NCBI GenBank assembly: GCA_021793515.1 | Contig: JAJYSP010000018.1 | Coordinates: forward strand, 1 to 55,296 | DNA: 55,296 nucleotides | DNA from: Actinomycetes bacterium | Lineage (GTDB): Bacteria > Actinomycetota > Acidimicrobiia > Acidimicrobiales > RAAP-2 | Direction of reading: 5' to 3' | Part shown: piece after piece, positions 22,631 to 31,989 of the stretch | Position numbering within the stretch: position 1 is the first letter of the stretch | How the letters are laid out: every line of letters starts with the position of its first letter | Notes under the pieces: generated by a model | Database searches by the model: none | What the model was told of the DNA's origin: nothing | Seen by the model: the letters and a program-made list of their open reading frames with translations, nothing else | Position numbers and translations under genes: made by a program

Positions 22631-22903
22631 TTACTTGCTGTGGCCGACGTGCCACTTCGCACAAACGGCGCACTGGTAGACGTTCATCGGCGCCCCGTCG
22701 CGTTTGGACAGCAGACGGGCGCGGGCCTCGGCGTCCTCGCGCCGGTCATAACCGACCTTCGGCCGCCCCCGTGCTGTGGTGTGCGAACGTGGTCCACGAC
22801 GCAGTGATGTGCCCGGCTTCGCCCGTCCGCCATAGCGGCCCGACCAGTAGAAGACGAAGGCGACAATCGCGACGGCAACGAGCAGGACGATGACGGTCAC
22901 CAC
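22631..22903 (-). CDS. Small membrane protein with C-terminal CxxC/His motif
   Basis: 90-aa protein with one N-terminal membrane helix (about 2-20) and a basic cytoplasmic stretch; the tail YQCAVCAKWHVGHSK has a CxxC plus two His that could bind zinc. A similar ending occurs in small actinobacterial proteins of unknown role. GTG at 22903 lies in a region without a convincing SD. No neighbouring gene suggests a function. The 160 bp between its start and the HAD gene to the right show no further gene. Confidence 0.65.
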   Translation of the reverse strand: MVTVIVLLVAVAIVAFVFYWSGRYGGRAKPGTSLRRGPRSHTTARGRPKVGYDRREDAEARARLLSKRDGAPMNVYQCAVCAKWHVGHSK

Positions 22904-23063
22904 GGTCGTCGCCTCCGGTGTGGTCGGGCGAAACGGTACGCGTCGGTTCTCGTCGTGGACCGGCTCGACGGTACGCGCGACGTGACGCCCGGTGCCGCGG
23001 CGTCACGACCTCGTGATCGAGGCGCCGCCCCGTCCATCGGTGCGGTTGGCGTCAGGTGGACGG

Positions 23064-23867
23064 TCAGCTCAGTATGAAATCCGCGACGGCCCGTGCGAAC
23101 CCCTCCTCGGCGTTGGTGCTGGTGACGACGTGGGCGGCGCGTTGCACGGCGGGGTCGGCGTTGCCCATTGCGACGCTGAACCCGGACGCCTGGAACATCG
23201 ACACGTCGTTGTGCATGTCGCCGATCGTCGCGATCTCCTGGGGGGCGATGTCGTAGCGCGTGGCCAGGTAGTCAACGACGCTGCCCTTGTTGGCGGCGGG
23301 GTTGGTGACGTCGAGGTAGTAGGTCTGTGAACGAGTCGCCGAGACGCGCGACCTGAACCGTTCATTCGTCGCCGACCAGGCGGCCGCGCTCGCGTCGGCG
23401 TCATCGCTCACGCCGACGATCTTGTCGACCCCACGTACGATCCCCTCAAAACTCGTGACCACGGTCGGCCCGCCCTCAAGGATTCGCGCCTCCTGGTCGA
23501 CGTGGGGCCCGTCCTCGTCGAGCACGAACCACTCGTCGCTTCGAAAGACCCAGATGGACATCGTGTGCGCCTGCAGTACGTCGATCACCTCGCCGACGAT
23601 GTCGTCGTCGATGGTTCGCTCTTCGATGACGGTGAGATTACCGTCGACGATCGCGGCGCCGTTGAAGGCGCCGAGGGGTGTCGTCAACCCAAGTGGCTCG
23701 ACGAAGCGGACCAAGCCGCGCGGTGGTCGCGCACTGGTGATCGCGAACATGATCCCCGCGTCACGCAACCCGTGCACGGCGCCAATCGACGACGCGGTCA
23801 ACTCCTTTTCGGGCGTGATCAACGTGCCGTCGACGTCGGAGAGCAAGAGCCGGATGCGACCACTCAT
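23064..23867 (-). CDS. HAD-superfamily hydrolase, Cof-like (HAD-IIB)
   Basis: 267-aa sugar-phosphatase-like HAD. Motif I is LLSDVDGTL near the N-terminus, motif II is the TSAR region, and motif IV is IGDMHNDVSMF with GFSVAMGNAD after it; this is the Cof/YbiV pattern. ATG at 23867 overlaps the zwf stop by 4 bp, so an upstream-extended frame to 23924 is not used. Coupling to zwf suggests a role around hexose phosphates, but Cof-type enzymes are promiscuous. There is no 6-phosphogluconolactonase gene in the block, and this HAD does not look like one. Confidence 0.9.
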   Translation of the reverse strand: MSGRIRLLLSDVDGTLITPEKELTASSIGAVHGLRDAGIMFAITSARPPRGLVRFVEPLGLTTPLGAFNGAAIVDGNLTVIEERTIDDDIVGEVIDVLQAHTMSIWVFRSDEWFVLDEDGPHVDQEARILEGGPTVVTSFEGIVRGVDKIVGVSDDADASAAAWSATNERFRSRVSATRSQTYYLDVTNPAANKGSVVDYLATRYDIAPQEIATIGDMHNDVSMFQASGFSVAMGNADPAVQRAAHVVTSTNAEEGFARAVADFILS

Positions 23868-25339
23868 TCGGGCAGGCACCACGCGTTCGGGGCGATGAGG
23901 TCGTTTGCGGACGAGGGCCCCCACGAACCCTGGGCGTAGGGCTGGACCGGCGGTGGCGACGCGAGTAGGTCCGCGCTCACCTCCCAGAGCCGTTCGATAC
24001 CGTCGGAGCGGGTGAAGAGCGTGCGTTTTCCCAACATCGCCTCGAGGATCAGGTACTCGTACGCCTCAAGGTGGTGAGCCTTTTGGAAGGAACTCGCATA
24101 GTTGAACGTCATTTCCGCGGCGTCCAGACGCATCTCGGGGCCGGGCTGTTTGGCGAAGAAGTGCGCGTGGATCGATCCCGGGTCGGCGAAATCGACGACC
24201 AGTCGGTTGCCACGGTTCGCCGGTGCCCCCTTGGCGAAGGGGAAGAGCCGCATGACGGGCTCCTCAAAGCCGATGGTGATGATCTGGCGGCTCTCGGCGA
24301 GTGCCTTGCCTGTGCGCAAGTAGAAGGGGACGCCCTTCCAACGGGTGTTCTCGATCTCGGCGCGAATGGCGACGAACGTCTCGGTCGATGAGTCTCGCGC
24401 GACGCCGGCTTCGTTGCGGTAGCCGTCGTACTGGCCACGAACGACCTGGGCGGGGTCGATGGGTCGCAAGGTCTCGAAGACCTTGTGGACCTCGTCACGC
24501 AGCGGTCGGGCCTCGAGTGAAGTCGGTTGTTCCATCGCGATGAAACCCATTACCTGAAACAGATGGCTCACGACCATGTCGCGAAAGGCGCCAGTTCCCT
24601 CGTAGAACGCGCCACGACCTTCGATCGTGAGGGTCTCGGGGACATCGATCTGGACGTAGCGGACGTGGTCGCGGTTCCACAGGGGTTCGAAGAACCGATT
24701 GGCGAAACGCAGGGCGAGGATGTTGTCAATCGACTCTTTGCCGAGGAAGTGGTCGATGCGAAAGACCTGGGTCTCCTCGAAGTTCGCCTTGATGACGGCG
24801 TTGAGCTCCTTCGCCGAGGCGAGGTCGACGCCGAAGGGCTTCTCCAAGATCACGCGGGCGTTACGACGCAGGTCCGAGGCGCCCAGCATGGTCACCAGTC
24901 CCAGGACCGCGTCGGGTGGGACCGCGAGGTGGAACAGGCGGTTGACCTCACCGCCGATGGCCGTCTCAGCCTCCTCGATGGCGGCGAGGAGCGACGATCC
25001 GTCCTGCGCCGAGGACTCTGCGAACGAGAGCGACGAGACGAAGGAGTCCCAGACGTCGCCGTCGGGCCCGAGTTCACCGAATTCGTCGACTGCATCGTGC
25101 GCGAACGAGCGGAAGTCCTCACTCGAGAGGGCGAAGGCCGCCGGGGCCGACCCGATGATCCGGTAGTCCTTCGGGAGCAGTCCGGCCAGGTCCAGGTGGT
25201 AGAGCCCCGGGATGATCTTGCGTCGTGCGAGGTCGCCCGTCGCACCGAAGAGCACGATGACGTAACTGGCGGGGACCTCGACGTCTGTTTCGATTGGGTG
25301 GGTACTCACTGGGCGAAACCATCCGAACGGGTAACCCAC
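23864..25339 (-). CDS. zwf: Glucose-6-phosphate 1-dehydrogenase
   Basis: 491-aa enzyme oxidising glucose-6-phosphate to 6-phosphogluconolactone with NAD(P)+. The coenzyme motif is FGATGDLARRK, and the catalytic signature RIDHFLGKE contains the active-site His. The frame begins with GTG at 25339 (poor AAGG-like SD); GTG at 25309, giving MSTHPIETDV, is an equally possible start. It lies between gnd (22 bp upstream) and the Cof-like HAD (4-bp overlap), within the block pgi-gnd-zwf-HAD. Confidence 0.97.
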   Translation of the reverse strand: MGYPFGWFRPVSTHPIETDVEVPASYVIVLFGATGDLARRKIIPGLYHLDLAGLLPKDYRIIGSAPAAFALSSEDFRSFAHDAVDEFGELGPDGDVWDSFVSSLSFAESSAQDGSSLLAAIEEAETAIGGEVNRLFHLAVPPDAVLGLVTMLGASDLRRNARVILEKPFGVDLASAKELNAVIKANFEETQVFRIDHFLGKESIDNILALRFANRFFEPLWNRDHVRYVQIDVPETLTIEGRGAFYEGTGAFRDMVVSHLFQVMGFIAMEQPTSLEARPLRDEVHKVFETLRPIDPAQVVRGQYDGYRNEAGVARDSSTETFVAIRAEIENTRWKGVPFYLRTGKALAESRQIITIGFEEPVMRLFPFAKGAPANRGNRLVVDFADPGSIHAHFFAKQPGPEMRLDAAEMTFNYASSFQKAHHLEAYEYLILEAMLGKRTLFTRSDGIERLWEVSADLLASPPPVQPYAQGSWGPSSANDLIAPNAWCLPE

Positions 25340-25361
25340 GGGGCCTTCCGCGGGGTCATCG

Positions 25362-26393
25362 TCACGACGGCTTCTCGACGTGCCCGCCGAACTCCGAGCG
25401 CATGGCCGAGAGCAATTTCGCCGTGAACTGACCGCGCTCGCGCGATTCGTAGCGTTGCCAGAGCGCGGCGCTGATCACGGGCGCGGGGACCGACTCGTCG
25501 ATCGCGGCCTGCACGGTCCAACGGCCCTCGCCCGAATCGGAGACCCGGCCACTGAACTCGCTCAACTCGGGCGAACCGGCCAGTGCGTCGGCGGTCAGGT
25601 CCATCAGCCACGAGCTGATGACCGAACCGTGCCGCCAGACCTCGGCGACCTCGGCGACGTCGATGTCATAAGCGTAGAAGTCGGGATTGCGCATCGGCGT
25701 GGTCTCGGCGTCGGCCTCGACCTCGGTCGTGCCCGCGTTCGCGTGTTTGAGGATGCTGAGGCCCTCGGCGATGGCCGCCATCATGCCGTACTCAATGCCG
25801 TTGTGGACCATCTTGACGAAGTGTCCGGCCCCGTTCGGTCCGCAGTGCAGGTAACCACTGGTCGCGGTGCCGGGTCGTCCCGATCGCGCCGCCGTCGCCA
25901 CGACGCCGTCGTCACCGGGGCTGATCGAGCGAAAGAGCGGTTCGAGTCGGGTTACGACTGTCGTCTCACCACCGATCATCAGGCTGTAGCCCCGCTCGAG
26001 GCCCCAGACGCCACCGCTCGTCCCACAGTCCACGTAGTGGATGTTTCGGGTGGCGAGCGCTCTCGAACGGACGATGTCGTCCTGGTAGTAGGAGTTGCCG
26101 CCGTCGATCACGACGTCGCCCGGATCGAGGTGGTCGAACAGTTGGGTCACGGTGTCACCCGTGATCGCCGCCGGCAACATGAGCCAGATGGTCCGCGGTG
26201 CGTCGAGCTTGGCGACGAGGTCCTCGATCGACGTAGCGCCGACCACGCCCTCGGGTTCCAGCGCGGTCACCGCCTCGGGATTGACGTCGTAGGCCACACA
26301 GTGGTGGCCGTCGCGGGTCAGTCGGCGAACGATGTTCGCGCCCATGCGCCCGAGTCCGATCATGCCTAACTGCATTGGCGATTCCGTGGTCAT
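25362..26393 (-). CDS. gnd: 6-phosphogluconate dehydrogenase, short (GndA/YqeC) form
   Basis: Decarboxylating 6-phosphogluconate dehydrogenase of 343 aa, the short form rather than the about 470-aa form; short enzymes are often NAD-preferring. The Rossmann motif is GLGRMGANI at the N-terminus. The catalytic stretch DCGTSGGVWGLERGY and the motif GHFVKMVHNGIEYGMM contain the substrate-binding Lys and His. ATG at 26393 touches the pgi stop (TGATG); the open frame continues upstream into pgi but would be unrelated sequence. It converts 6-phosphogluconate to ribulose-5-phosphate next to zwf. Confidence 0.95.
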   Translation of the reverse strand: MTTESPMQLGMIGLGRMGANIVRRLTRDGHHCVAYDVNPEAVTALEPEGVVGATSIEDLVAKLDAPRTIWLMLPAAITGDTVTQLFDHLDPGDVVIDGGNSYYQDDIVRSRALATRNIHYVDCGTSGGVWGLERGYSLMIGGETTVVTRLEPLFRSISPGDDGVVATAARSGRPGTATSGYLHCGPNGAGHFVKMVHNGIEYGMMAAIAEGLSILKHANAGTTEVEADAETTPMRNPDFYAYDIDVAEVAEVWRHGSVISSWLMDLTADALAGSPELSEFSGRVSDSGEGRWTVQAAIDESVPAPVISAALWQRYESRERGQFTAKLLSAMRSEFGGHVEKPS

Positions 26394-28027
26394 CAGGAGC
26401 CCCTTCCGTTGAGTTTTCGATAGTGCTCGATCAATGCGTTCGTGGACGAGTCGTGGCCGAGTACGGGCGCGACGTCGGTGAGTTCGGGGACGATCGCACT
26501 GGCGAGCGCCTTGCCCAGTTCGACGCCCCACTGGTCAAAGGAGTCGATCCCCCAGATCGCACCCTGCGTGAAGACGACGTGCTCGTAGAGCGCAATGAGT
26601 GAGCCGAGCAGTTTCGGCGTCAAGACCTCCGCGAGCAGGACATTGGTGGGCCGGTTGCCCTCCATGACGCGGTGCGCGATCACTCGCTCGGGACCGGCGT
26701 CGCGGCGGACCTCGTCGGCGGTCTTGCCAAAGGCGAGCGCCTCAGCCTGGGCGAAGACGTTCGCGCTCAAGATGTCGTGGTGGTCACCGAGCGGATTGAG
26801 ACTCCGTGCGAAGCCGATGATGTCGACGGGGATGATCGACGTACCTTGATGGATGAGCTGATAGAAGCTGTGCTGACCGTTGGTGCCGGGCTCACCCCAG
26901 TAGACGGGCCCGGTCTGGTAGTCCACGGTGACCCCCTCGAGGGTCACGTGTTTGCCGTTTGATTCCATCGTCAGCTGCTGGAGGTACGCCGGCAGGCGCT
27001 TCAAGTACTGGTCGTAGGGCATGACCCCGACGGTGGTGCAGCCGAGGAAGTTACGGTTCCACACCCCGAGCAGCCCCATCAGGACCGGAAGGTTCTCCTC
27101 GAGGGGCGCGAGGCGGAAGTGCTCGTCCATCTCGTGGAAGCCCGATAGGAGCTCGGCGTAGGCGTCGGGACCGATCGCGAGCATTGTCGAGAGCCCGATG
27201 GCCGACGTCATCGAGTAACGCCCACCGACCCAGTCCCAGAAGCCGAACATGTTCGCGGTGTCGATGCCGAAGGCCGCGACCTGCTCCGCGTTGGTCGACA
27301 CCGCGACGAAGTGCTTGGCCACGGCCGCGTCGTCGCCGAGCCGCTCGAGGAGCCACGCCCGAGCGGAGTGCGCGTTGGTGAGCGTCTCCACCGTGGTGAA
27401 GGTCTTGGAGGAGATGATGAACAGTGTCTCGTCGGCGTCGAGGTCGCGCACTGCCTCGACGAAATCGTCGCTGTCGACGTTGGAGACGAAGCGGAAGGTC
27501 AGGTCGCGCTGGCTGTAGAAGCGAAGCGCTTCGTAGGCCATCACCGGGCCGAGATCCGATCCGCCGATCCCGATGTTCACGACGTTCTTGATGGACCGGC
27601 CGGTGAAGCCCCGCCACTGGCCCGATCGGACCCGGGTGGCGACGTCGGCCATTCGATCGAGCACCGCGTGAACCTCGCCGATCACGTCGACACCGTCGAC
27701 GACGAGGGACGACTCGCGGGGCATTCGAAGCGCGACGTGCAAGACGGCGCGGTCTTCGGAGACGTTGATGTGTTCGCCGCGAAACATCGCGTCGCGCCGT
27801 TCGGCGACGTTGGATTCACGCGCGAGCTGCAGGAGTAGTTTCAGCGTCTCATCGGTGATCCGGTTCTTCGAGTAGTCCAGATAGATCCCCGCCGCCTGCG
27901 CTCGAAGGCGCCGACCACGTTCGGGGTCTTGCTCGAAGAGCTGACGCAGGTGGCGTTGTCCGATGGTCTCAACGTGGGCTTCGAGTGCTCGCCAGGCTGG
28001 ACGGTCTTGAAGTGGGGCTGGCGTCAC
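26393..28027 (-). CDS. pgi: Glucose-6-phosphate isomerase
   Basis: 544-aa enzyme interconverting glucose-6-P and fructose-6-P, normal length for the bacterial long form. The signatures [16 protein letters not shown] and a [13 protein letters not shown] phosphate site are present; the C-terminal region has a [11 protein letters not shown] motif and the active-site Lys/His region [18 protein letters not shown] at 28027 has AAGGGA upstream. It is the first gene of pgi-gnd-zwf-HAD. GH130 and HAD genes lie about 100 bp upstream on the same strand. Confidence 0.97.
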   Translation of the reverse strand: MTPAPLQDRPAWRALEAHVETIGQRHLRQLFEQDPERGRRLRAQAAGIYLDYSKNRITDETLKLLLQLARESNVAERRDAMFRGEHINVSEDRAVLHVALRMPRESSLVVDGVDVIGEVHAVLDRMADVATRVRSGQWRGFTGRSIKNVVNIGIGGSDLGPVMAYEALRFYSQRDLTFRFVSNVDSDDFVEAVRDLDADETLFIISSKTFTTVETLTNAHSARAWLLERLGDDAAVAKHFVAVSTNAEQVAAFGIDTANMFGFWDWVGGRYSMTSAIGLSTMLAIGPDAYAELLSGFHEMDEHFRLAPLEENLPVLMGLLGVWNRNFLGCTTVGVMPYDQYLKRLPAYLQQLTMESNGKHVTLEGVTVDYQTGPVYWGEPGTNGQHSFYQLIHQGTSIIPVDIIGFARSLNPLGDHHDILSANVFAQAEALAFGKTADEVRRDAGPERVIAHRVMEGNRPTNVLLAEVLTPKLLGSLIALYEHVVFTQGAIWGIDSFDQWGVELGKALASAIVPELTDVAPVLGHDSSTNALIEHYRKLNGRGS

Positions 28028-28126
28028 GATGGTCCCTTCATGGTCGAAGTCGAAGTATCACGACTCGACAGTAGAACGAGCGAGCGACGAGTCGCGCCTC
28101 GTCGTTTCGGTACGCGGTGAGTGGAA

Positions 28127-29236
28127 TCACGCGGCGTTCTCCGAGGCGTCGATGGCGTCGGTAGCGTCGGGCAGTTCCCGCGGCACGTCGAGTCGCGCGA
28201 CACCGATCCGGTAGTCGTTCAACCCGTAGTACACGTCGTAGCGATCGGGCTGGCCGATGTCGTCGCGTCGGTCGATCCCGGTGGGGAAGACGACGTCCGC
28301 CGGCGTGGCGCGTGGTCCGCTCGACGGTTCGGGTGTGAGAAGGGGCTGCGGGGTCCGGTAGAGGATTTCGCTGGGGTGCTCCAAGGAGAGGACCATGGCT
28401 CCGGCCGCGTACGTGAGGCGATCAGTGCCGGTCGTTGGGTCGGGGACATCACTCACCCCGTGGTACATGACGAGCCAGCCGTGACGGCACATAATCGGCG
28501 GGGTACCGCTCCCGATCTTGAGGTGTTCCCAGGATGACTCGGGTGTCGCGAGTCGGTGGTGCGACGTGAAGGTGAGGAGCTGGGCCGGGTCCATGCCCGA
28601 GAACGGCATCGTGCTGTAGGAGATCCAAATGCATTCGCGATACTCGTCCACGACGTGACTGCCGTCGGCGGCGCTGATCTCTTCGGCTCGGGTCCCCGGG
28701 AACAGCGGTCGGTGCAGGATGGCGAGCTCCGGCCGGTCCGAGGGATTCGGGATGGCGACGGGGAAGCACACGGCGTCTTTGTTGTCGATGCCCTCGAAAT
28801 CGATGTGCTCGTGAGGTTCGAAGGTGGCGAGTCCCAGTCGTTGCCACGTGAGCAGGTCCTTGGAGATCGCGAGGGCGATTCGTGGGCCATCGGGAGAAAA
28901 CGCCGTATAGGTCATCACGTAGCGCCGCAGTGGTTCGACGTAGTTGATCCGAGGGTCCTCACAGCCGCCGCCGTCGGGGCGAAGCTCGTAGGGCGCCTCG
29001 GGCTCGAGCGCGACTCCGAGGCGCTCGACCCCCTGTGGTTCGCCGTCGTCGTCGAAGACGACCCTCATGATGCCGATGCGTGAGTAGTTGCCCGCCGCGA
29101 CGATGCGAGGGAACAGGTAGAGCTCGCCGTCGGGGCCGCGAGCGGCGGCGGGGTTGAGCACGCCTTCGACCTCGTGGGGGTTTCCCGCCTCGGGCTCGAT
29201 CACGAGGTCGAGTGGACGCAGGGTGAACTCACTCAT
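28127..29236 (-). CDS. Glycoside hydrolase family 130 protein, beta-mannoside phosphorylase-like
   Basis: 369-aa five-blade beta-propeller protein. The family hallmark is CEDPRI (about residues 95-100), preceded by an N-terminal NPAAARGPDGELYLFPR strand pair; repeated blades carry Asp-rich turns. GH130 enzymes cleave beta-mannosides with inorganic phosphate to give alpha-mannose-1-phosphate, although some are hydrolases. The upstream neighbour is a phosphomannomutase-like HAD (8-bp overlap), fitting mannose-1-P as product. No signal peptide is seen, so it is cytoplasmic and would act on imported oligosaccharides. The acceptor sugar cannot be told. Confidence 0.88.
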   Translation of the reverse strand: MSEFTLRPLDLVIEPEAGNPHEVEGVLNPAAARGPDGELYLFPRIVAAGNYSRIGIMRVVFDDDGEPQGVERLGVALEPEAPYELRPDGGGCEDPRINYVEPLRRYVMTYTAFSPDGPRIALAISKDLLTWQRLGLATFEPHEHIDFEGIDNKDAVCFPVAIPNPSDRPELAILHRPLFPGTRAEEISAADGSHVVDEYRECIWISYSTMPFSGMDPAQLLTFTSHHRLATPESSWEHLKIGSGTPPIMCRHGWLVMYHGVSDVPDPTTGTDRLTYAAGAMVLSLEHPSEILYRTPQPLLTPEPSSGPRATPADVVFPTGIDRRDDIGQPDRYDVYYGLNDYRIGVARLDVPRELPDATDAIDASENAA

Positions 29237-30068
29237 GATGGTCCGCCGGAGCCTTCACCTGTTCGGAGCCGTCGCCGAGACACGCGATCACCGTCTGGAT
29301 GACCCGGGCGGTCTCAGCGGGTCCCGAGACCAGGATCGAGTCGACCCCGGCGACTTGAACCGGGTAGTCGTTGCCGCCTTCGAAGATGGCGTCGCCGGCG
29401 AAGAGCATCTCGTCGACGGTGACACCGAGCTGCTCGGTGAGCTTCGCGATGCCGTAGGCCTTGTCAATGCCCGGTTTGGTGATGTCAATCGACGTAGTCC
29501 CACCCATGTGGATGGCGAAGTCAGGTAGGAGCGGGGTGAGGATCTCGATGATCTTGGTGCGCTTGGCGAAGTCGGGGTCCCAGCCCTCCTTCTCGGCGAG
29601 GGGGGCTTCTTGACCGAGTACCGACAAGGTGATCTGACTACCCCGGTCCTCGATCGCCTCGCCCCACACTTTGCTGGCGGCGAACCCGGATTCGTCGAGC
29701 GCGTGTTGCAGTGACGTGATGATGGTCTGGCGCTCCTCGTCACTGAAGTTCTCCGCGTACAGTTCGTGCCAACCCTCCTCGTAGCGGAAGAATCGCGTGC
29801 CGTTGGTCGGCAGCAGGAAGAGTCGCTCGAAGTGCTCGTTGCTGTGCAGTTGCGCGAGCAGTTGTTTCTCGAACTGGGGCCACGCGCCCCCCGAGATCAC
29901 CGCGACGCTCATCGTTCGCAGTAACGCGGTGAGCAAGGTGGCGATCTCTGCGCCGAGTGGTGACTTGCTCGGCGCGAGCGTCCCATCCAGGTCGAACACG
30001 AAGAGCCGCTTCGTGCGGCGGTTCTCCTCAGGTGATTCCTTCACTCGCTGGTGTGATTTCTTTGGCAC
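29229..30068 (-). CDS. HAD-IIB protein, eukaryotic-type phosphomannomutase-like
   Basis: 279-aa HAD protein. Motif I FVFDLDGTLAPSK lies near residue 25. GGTTSIDITKPGIDKAYGI and the later LFAGDAIFEGGNDYPV closely match the PMM1/PMM2 pattern (GGxTSIDVFP..WDKTY and GDKT..GGNDYE). It would interconvert mannose-1-P and mannose-6-P, or dephosphorylate a sugar phosphate. GTG at 30068 is preferred because AGGGGG lies at the right distance; GTG at 30074 is too close to it. The start of GH130 overlaps its end by 8 bp. Bacterial PMMs are usually not of the HAD type, so this is unusual. Confidence 0.82.
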   Translation of the reverse strand: MPKKSHQRVKESPEENRRTKRLFVFDLDGTLAPSKSPLGAEIATLLTALLRTMSVAVISGGAWPQFEKQLLAQLHSNEHFERLFLLPTNGTRFFRYEEGWHELYAENFSDEERQTIITSLQHALDESGFAASKVWGEAIEDRGSQITLSVLGQEAPLAEKEGWDPDFAKRTKIIEILTPLLPDFAIHMGGTTSIDITKPGIDKAYGIAKLTEQLGVTVDEMLFAGDAIFEGGNDYPVQVAGVDSILVSGPAETARVIQTVIACLGDGSEQVKAPADHHE

Positions 30069-30372
30069 CTGCACCCCCTTGGCGTATCGTTCTTCCGTTG
30101 TTTTCGGTCGTGTGTTGCCTCGTGCCCGGCTAGCTCCTTGAGCGTTCAGGCGGCTTCATCGCGCCGACATCGTTCAATCCCGTAACTCGAGGCCACCGGC
30201 TACGCACGGCGACGCTTCAATTTGGCGCAAACAACCCCGCGCCTTCTTCGAACCGCGCATCGGTGATAGTCGCAGGCTACCGTTCGCGCGTGGTGTTTGG
30301 CGTGGCACCCCGTGGTCATCGTTTCGAACTGTGCTCGATCCGCCGCCACCATCGCTTTTGGCGCGCGAACTC
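30069..30372. other. Intergenic region upstream of the PMM/GH130 genes
   Basis: About 300 bp with no frame that has start, SD and coding bias together. It should contain the promoter of the HAD-PMM/GH130 genes (minus strand) and the 3' end of the cupin mRNA. No strong hairpin followed by T-run and no convincing -35/-10 pair was recognised. Confidence 0.5.
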
Positions 30373-30741
30373 CTACGCACGACCAAAGTCGTCTTCAAGT
30401 CGAACGATGTCGTCTTCACCGAAGTAGGTGCCGGTTTGGATCTCGATGAAGACCACCGGCACGTCCGTGTGGTTCTCGCATCGGTGCGCCTGACCGATAT
30501 TGATATCGAGGCTCTGACCAGGTCCTAGCTCGATCGTCTCGCCGTCGAGGATTGCGGTGGCCGTGCCACTGACGACGAACCAGTGCTCGGCCCGCTTCTC
30601 GTGGCGTTGGTAACTCAGGCGCTTGTTCGCGTCGACGACGATTCGTTTGACCTTGTGATCGGCCATTGTGTCGTCCAGTACGGTGAACGATCCCCACGGA
30701 CGCTCATCAAAGACTCGCCCTTCTGCATCGGTGAGACTCAT
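30373..30741 (-). CDS. Cupin, type II mannose-6-phosphate isomerase-like
   Basis: 122-aa single cupin matching the C-terminal isomerase half of ManC/type II phosphomannose isomerases: ERPWGSF at the start, metal ligands in QRHEKRAEHW, VVSGTATA, the QAHRCENHTD His, and the diagnostic ending GEDDIVRLEDDFGR. It would interconvert mannose-6-P and fructose-6-P. ATG at 30741 has GGAGGAG about 10 bp upstream; a longer frame to 30777 lacks support. It sits upstream of PMM-HAD and GH130 on the same strand, separated by about 300 bp, so it may be a separate transcript. Confidence 0.88.
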   Translation of the reverse strand: MSLTDAEGRVFDERPWGSFTVLDDTMADHKVKRIVVDANKRLSYQRHEKRAEHWFVVSGTATAILDGETIELGPGQSLDINIGQAHRCENHTDVPVVFIEIQTGTYFGEDDIVRLEDDFGRA

Positions 30742-30975
30742 AGTCCAACTCCTCCATTGGTCGGTCAGTTGGTTCATCGATCATCGCTGCGTCGATGGCG
30801 TCACTACCAGGTCACGGCATCGCCGCGTGCTTGGACCTTACCGGGCTCGTCGCCTCGTCAAGCAAAGGCGTCCCGGCGATGCCGCAGTCCGCCCGGTACC
30901 GCACGACGAGACCTATCGCGACGACGTGGTGTATCACTGCAACATCGGCTGCGCGGTACCGTCCGATCGTCGACG

Positions 30976-31989
30976 TTACGGGTTAACGAAGCGCAGTGGC
31001 GCCATCGCGAAGGAGCTGCCAAGACCACCCGTGGCTACGAGCACGCAGGTTTGTCGACACGCGACGGTATCGCTCGGGTCATAGGGTCGTGTCCCCGCAC
31101 GGCTCGATACGACGAAGGTGATGCGGCCCGAGCCCGTGACGTCGGTGACGCCAAAGGGTTCGGCGGCGAGCTCCTCGCCGCAACCGCCTTCGTTGGCGGC
31201 GGCCGCCGTTGCACACTCGGACATGAAGAACTTTGCGCCAATGTCAAAGCCCCGCACCGTCACGAGCACGGTCTCGCCACCGTGCAGGTTCGACGCCGGG
31301 GTGACGTGCACTACTGGTACGCGGCCGGCTATCCCTCTCGGTCCGAGTTTTCGAGTGACGTCGAGCGCGATACGGTTCGCCGAACCGTTGGCGCAACTCG
31401 GTGGGCGAAAGAACGAGGACGCGAAGCTCGACGCCCCCACCGATTGCGCGTGTTGCCACCCGCGGAACGAGAGGGCCATGCGACGGGGCGCGGGCGAGAA
31501 ACCGCACCAGCGCATCTCGACGATAGCCCACGGTTGGTTCGGTGACATGACGATGGGACCCGACGGAATCGGGAGCGACGGTGACCAGCGGTAGGGCGTC
31601 TCGGTGAACGCGAGCGGGCGCCGCGACGACGTGAAGAGGCGGATCGTTGGACGGCCAGACAGCGCGCACGCGCGCGGCGAGTTGCTCGAGATCGTGATGT
31701 CCCCATCGGGGTTGCCCGGTCCGTTGAAGACGACCATCGTCTGTAACTGCGCCGGTGCGCAAATCGGGATGGTGGCCCCGCCGGCGCGTTGGGTGACGCC
31801 AGGCGAGGTGGCGAGTGGCACGAGCACCGTGATCGCCATCACCGCGCCGAACCAGATCGCCGTGGCTCGTCGAGGGGGCCGCACGGACGCGATCGATGAT
31901 GTCACGTTCGCACCGTTGACCGCACCGACATGACGAGCGTGTGTCCGATCTGCTCCGGTCACTCGACGCACGAGTTGGGCGTGTGTCAT
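30976..31989 (-). CDS. Secreted protein with DUF4232-like and neocarzinostatin-like domains
   Basis: 337-aa exported protein. A hydrophobic helix at about 43-63 serves as signal or anchor. The DUF4232-like beta domain follows (about 75-210), starting CAPAQLQTMVVF. The C-terminal about 115 aa (from VPVVHVTPASNLHGGETVLVTV) reads like the neocarzinostatin/macromomycin fold, ending APLRFVNP. Its cysteine pairs CATAAAANEGGC and CRQTC match the two disulfides of that fold. Family apoproteins bind enediynes, but the domain is widespread in actinomycete surface proteins without known ligand. ATG at 31989 overlaps the upstream lipoprotein stop by 4 bp. Confidence 0.78.
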   Translation of the reverse strand: MTHAQLVRRVTGADRTHARHVGAVNGANVTSSIASVRPPRRATAIWFGAVMAITVLVPLATSPGVTQRAGGATIPICAPAQLQTMVVFNGPGNPDGDITISSNSPRACALSGRPTIRLFTSSRRPLAFTETPYRWSPSLPIPSGPIVMSPNQPWAIVEMRWCGFSPAPRRMALSFRGWQHAQSVGASSFASSFFRPPSCANGSANRIALDVTRKLGPRGIAGRVPVVHVTPASNLHGGETVLVTVRGFDIGAKFFMSECATAAAANEGGCGEELAAEPFGVTDVTGSGRITFVVSSRAGTRPYDPSDTVACRQTCVLVATGGLGSSFAMAPLRFVNP

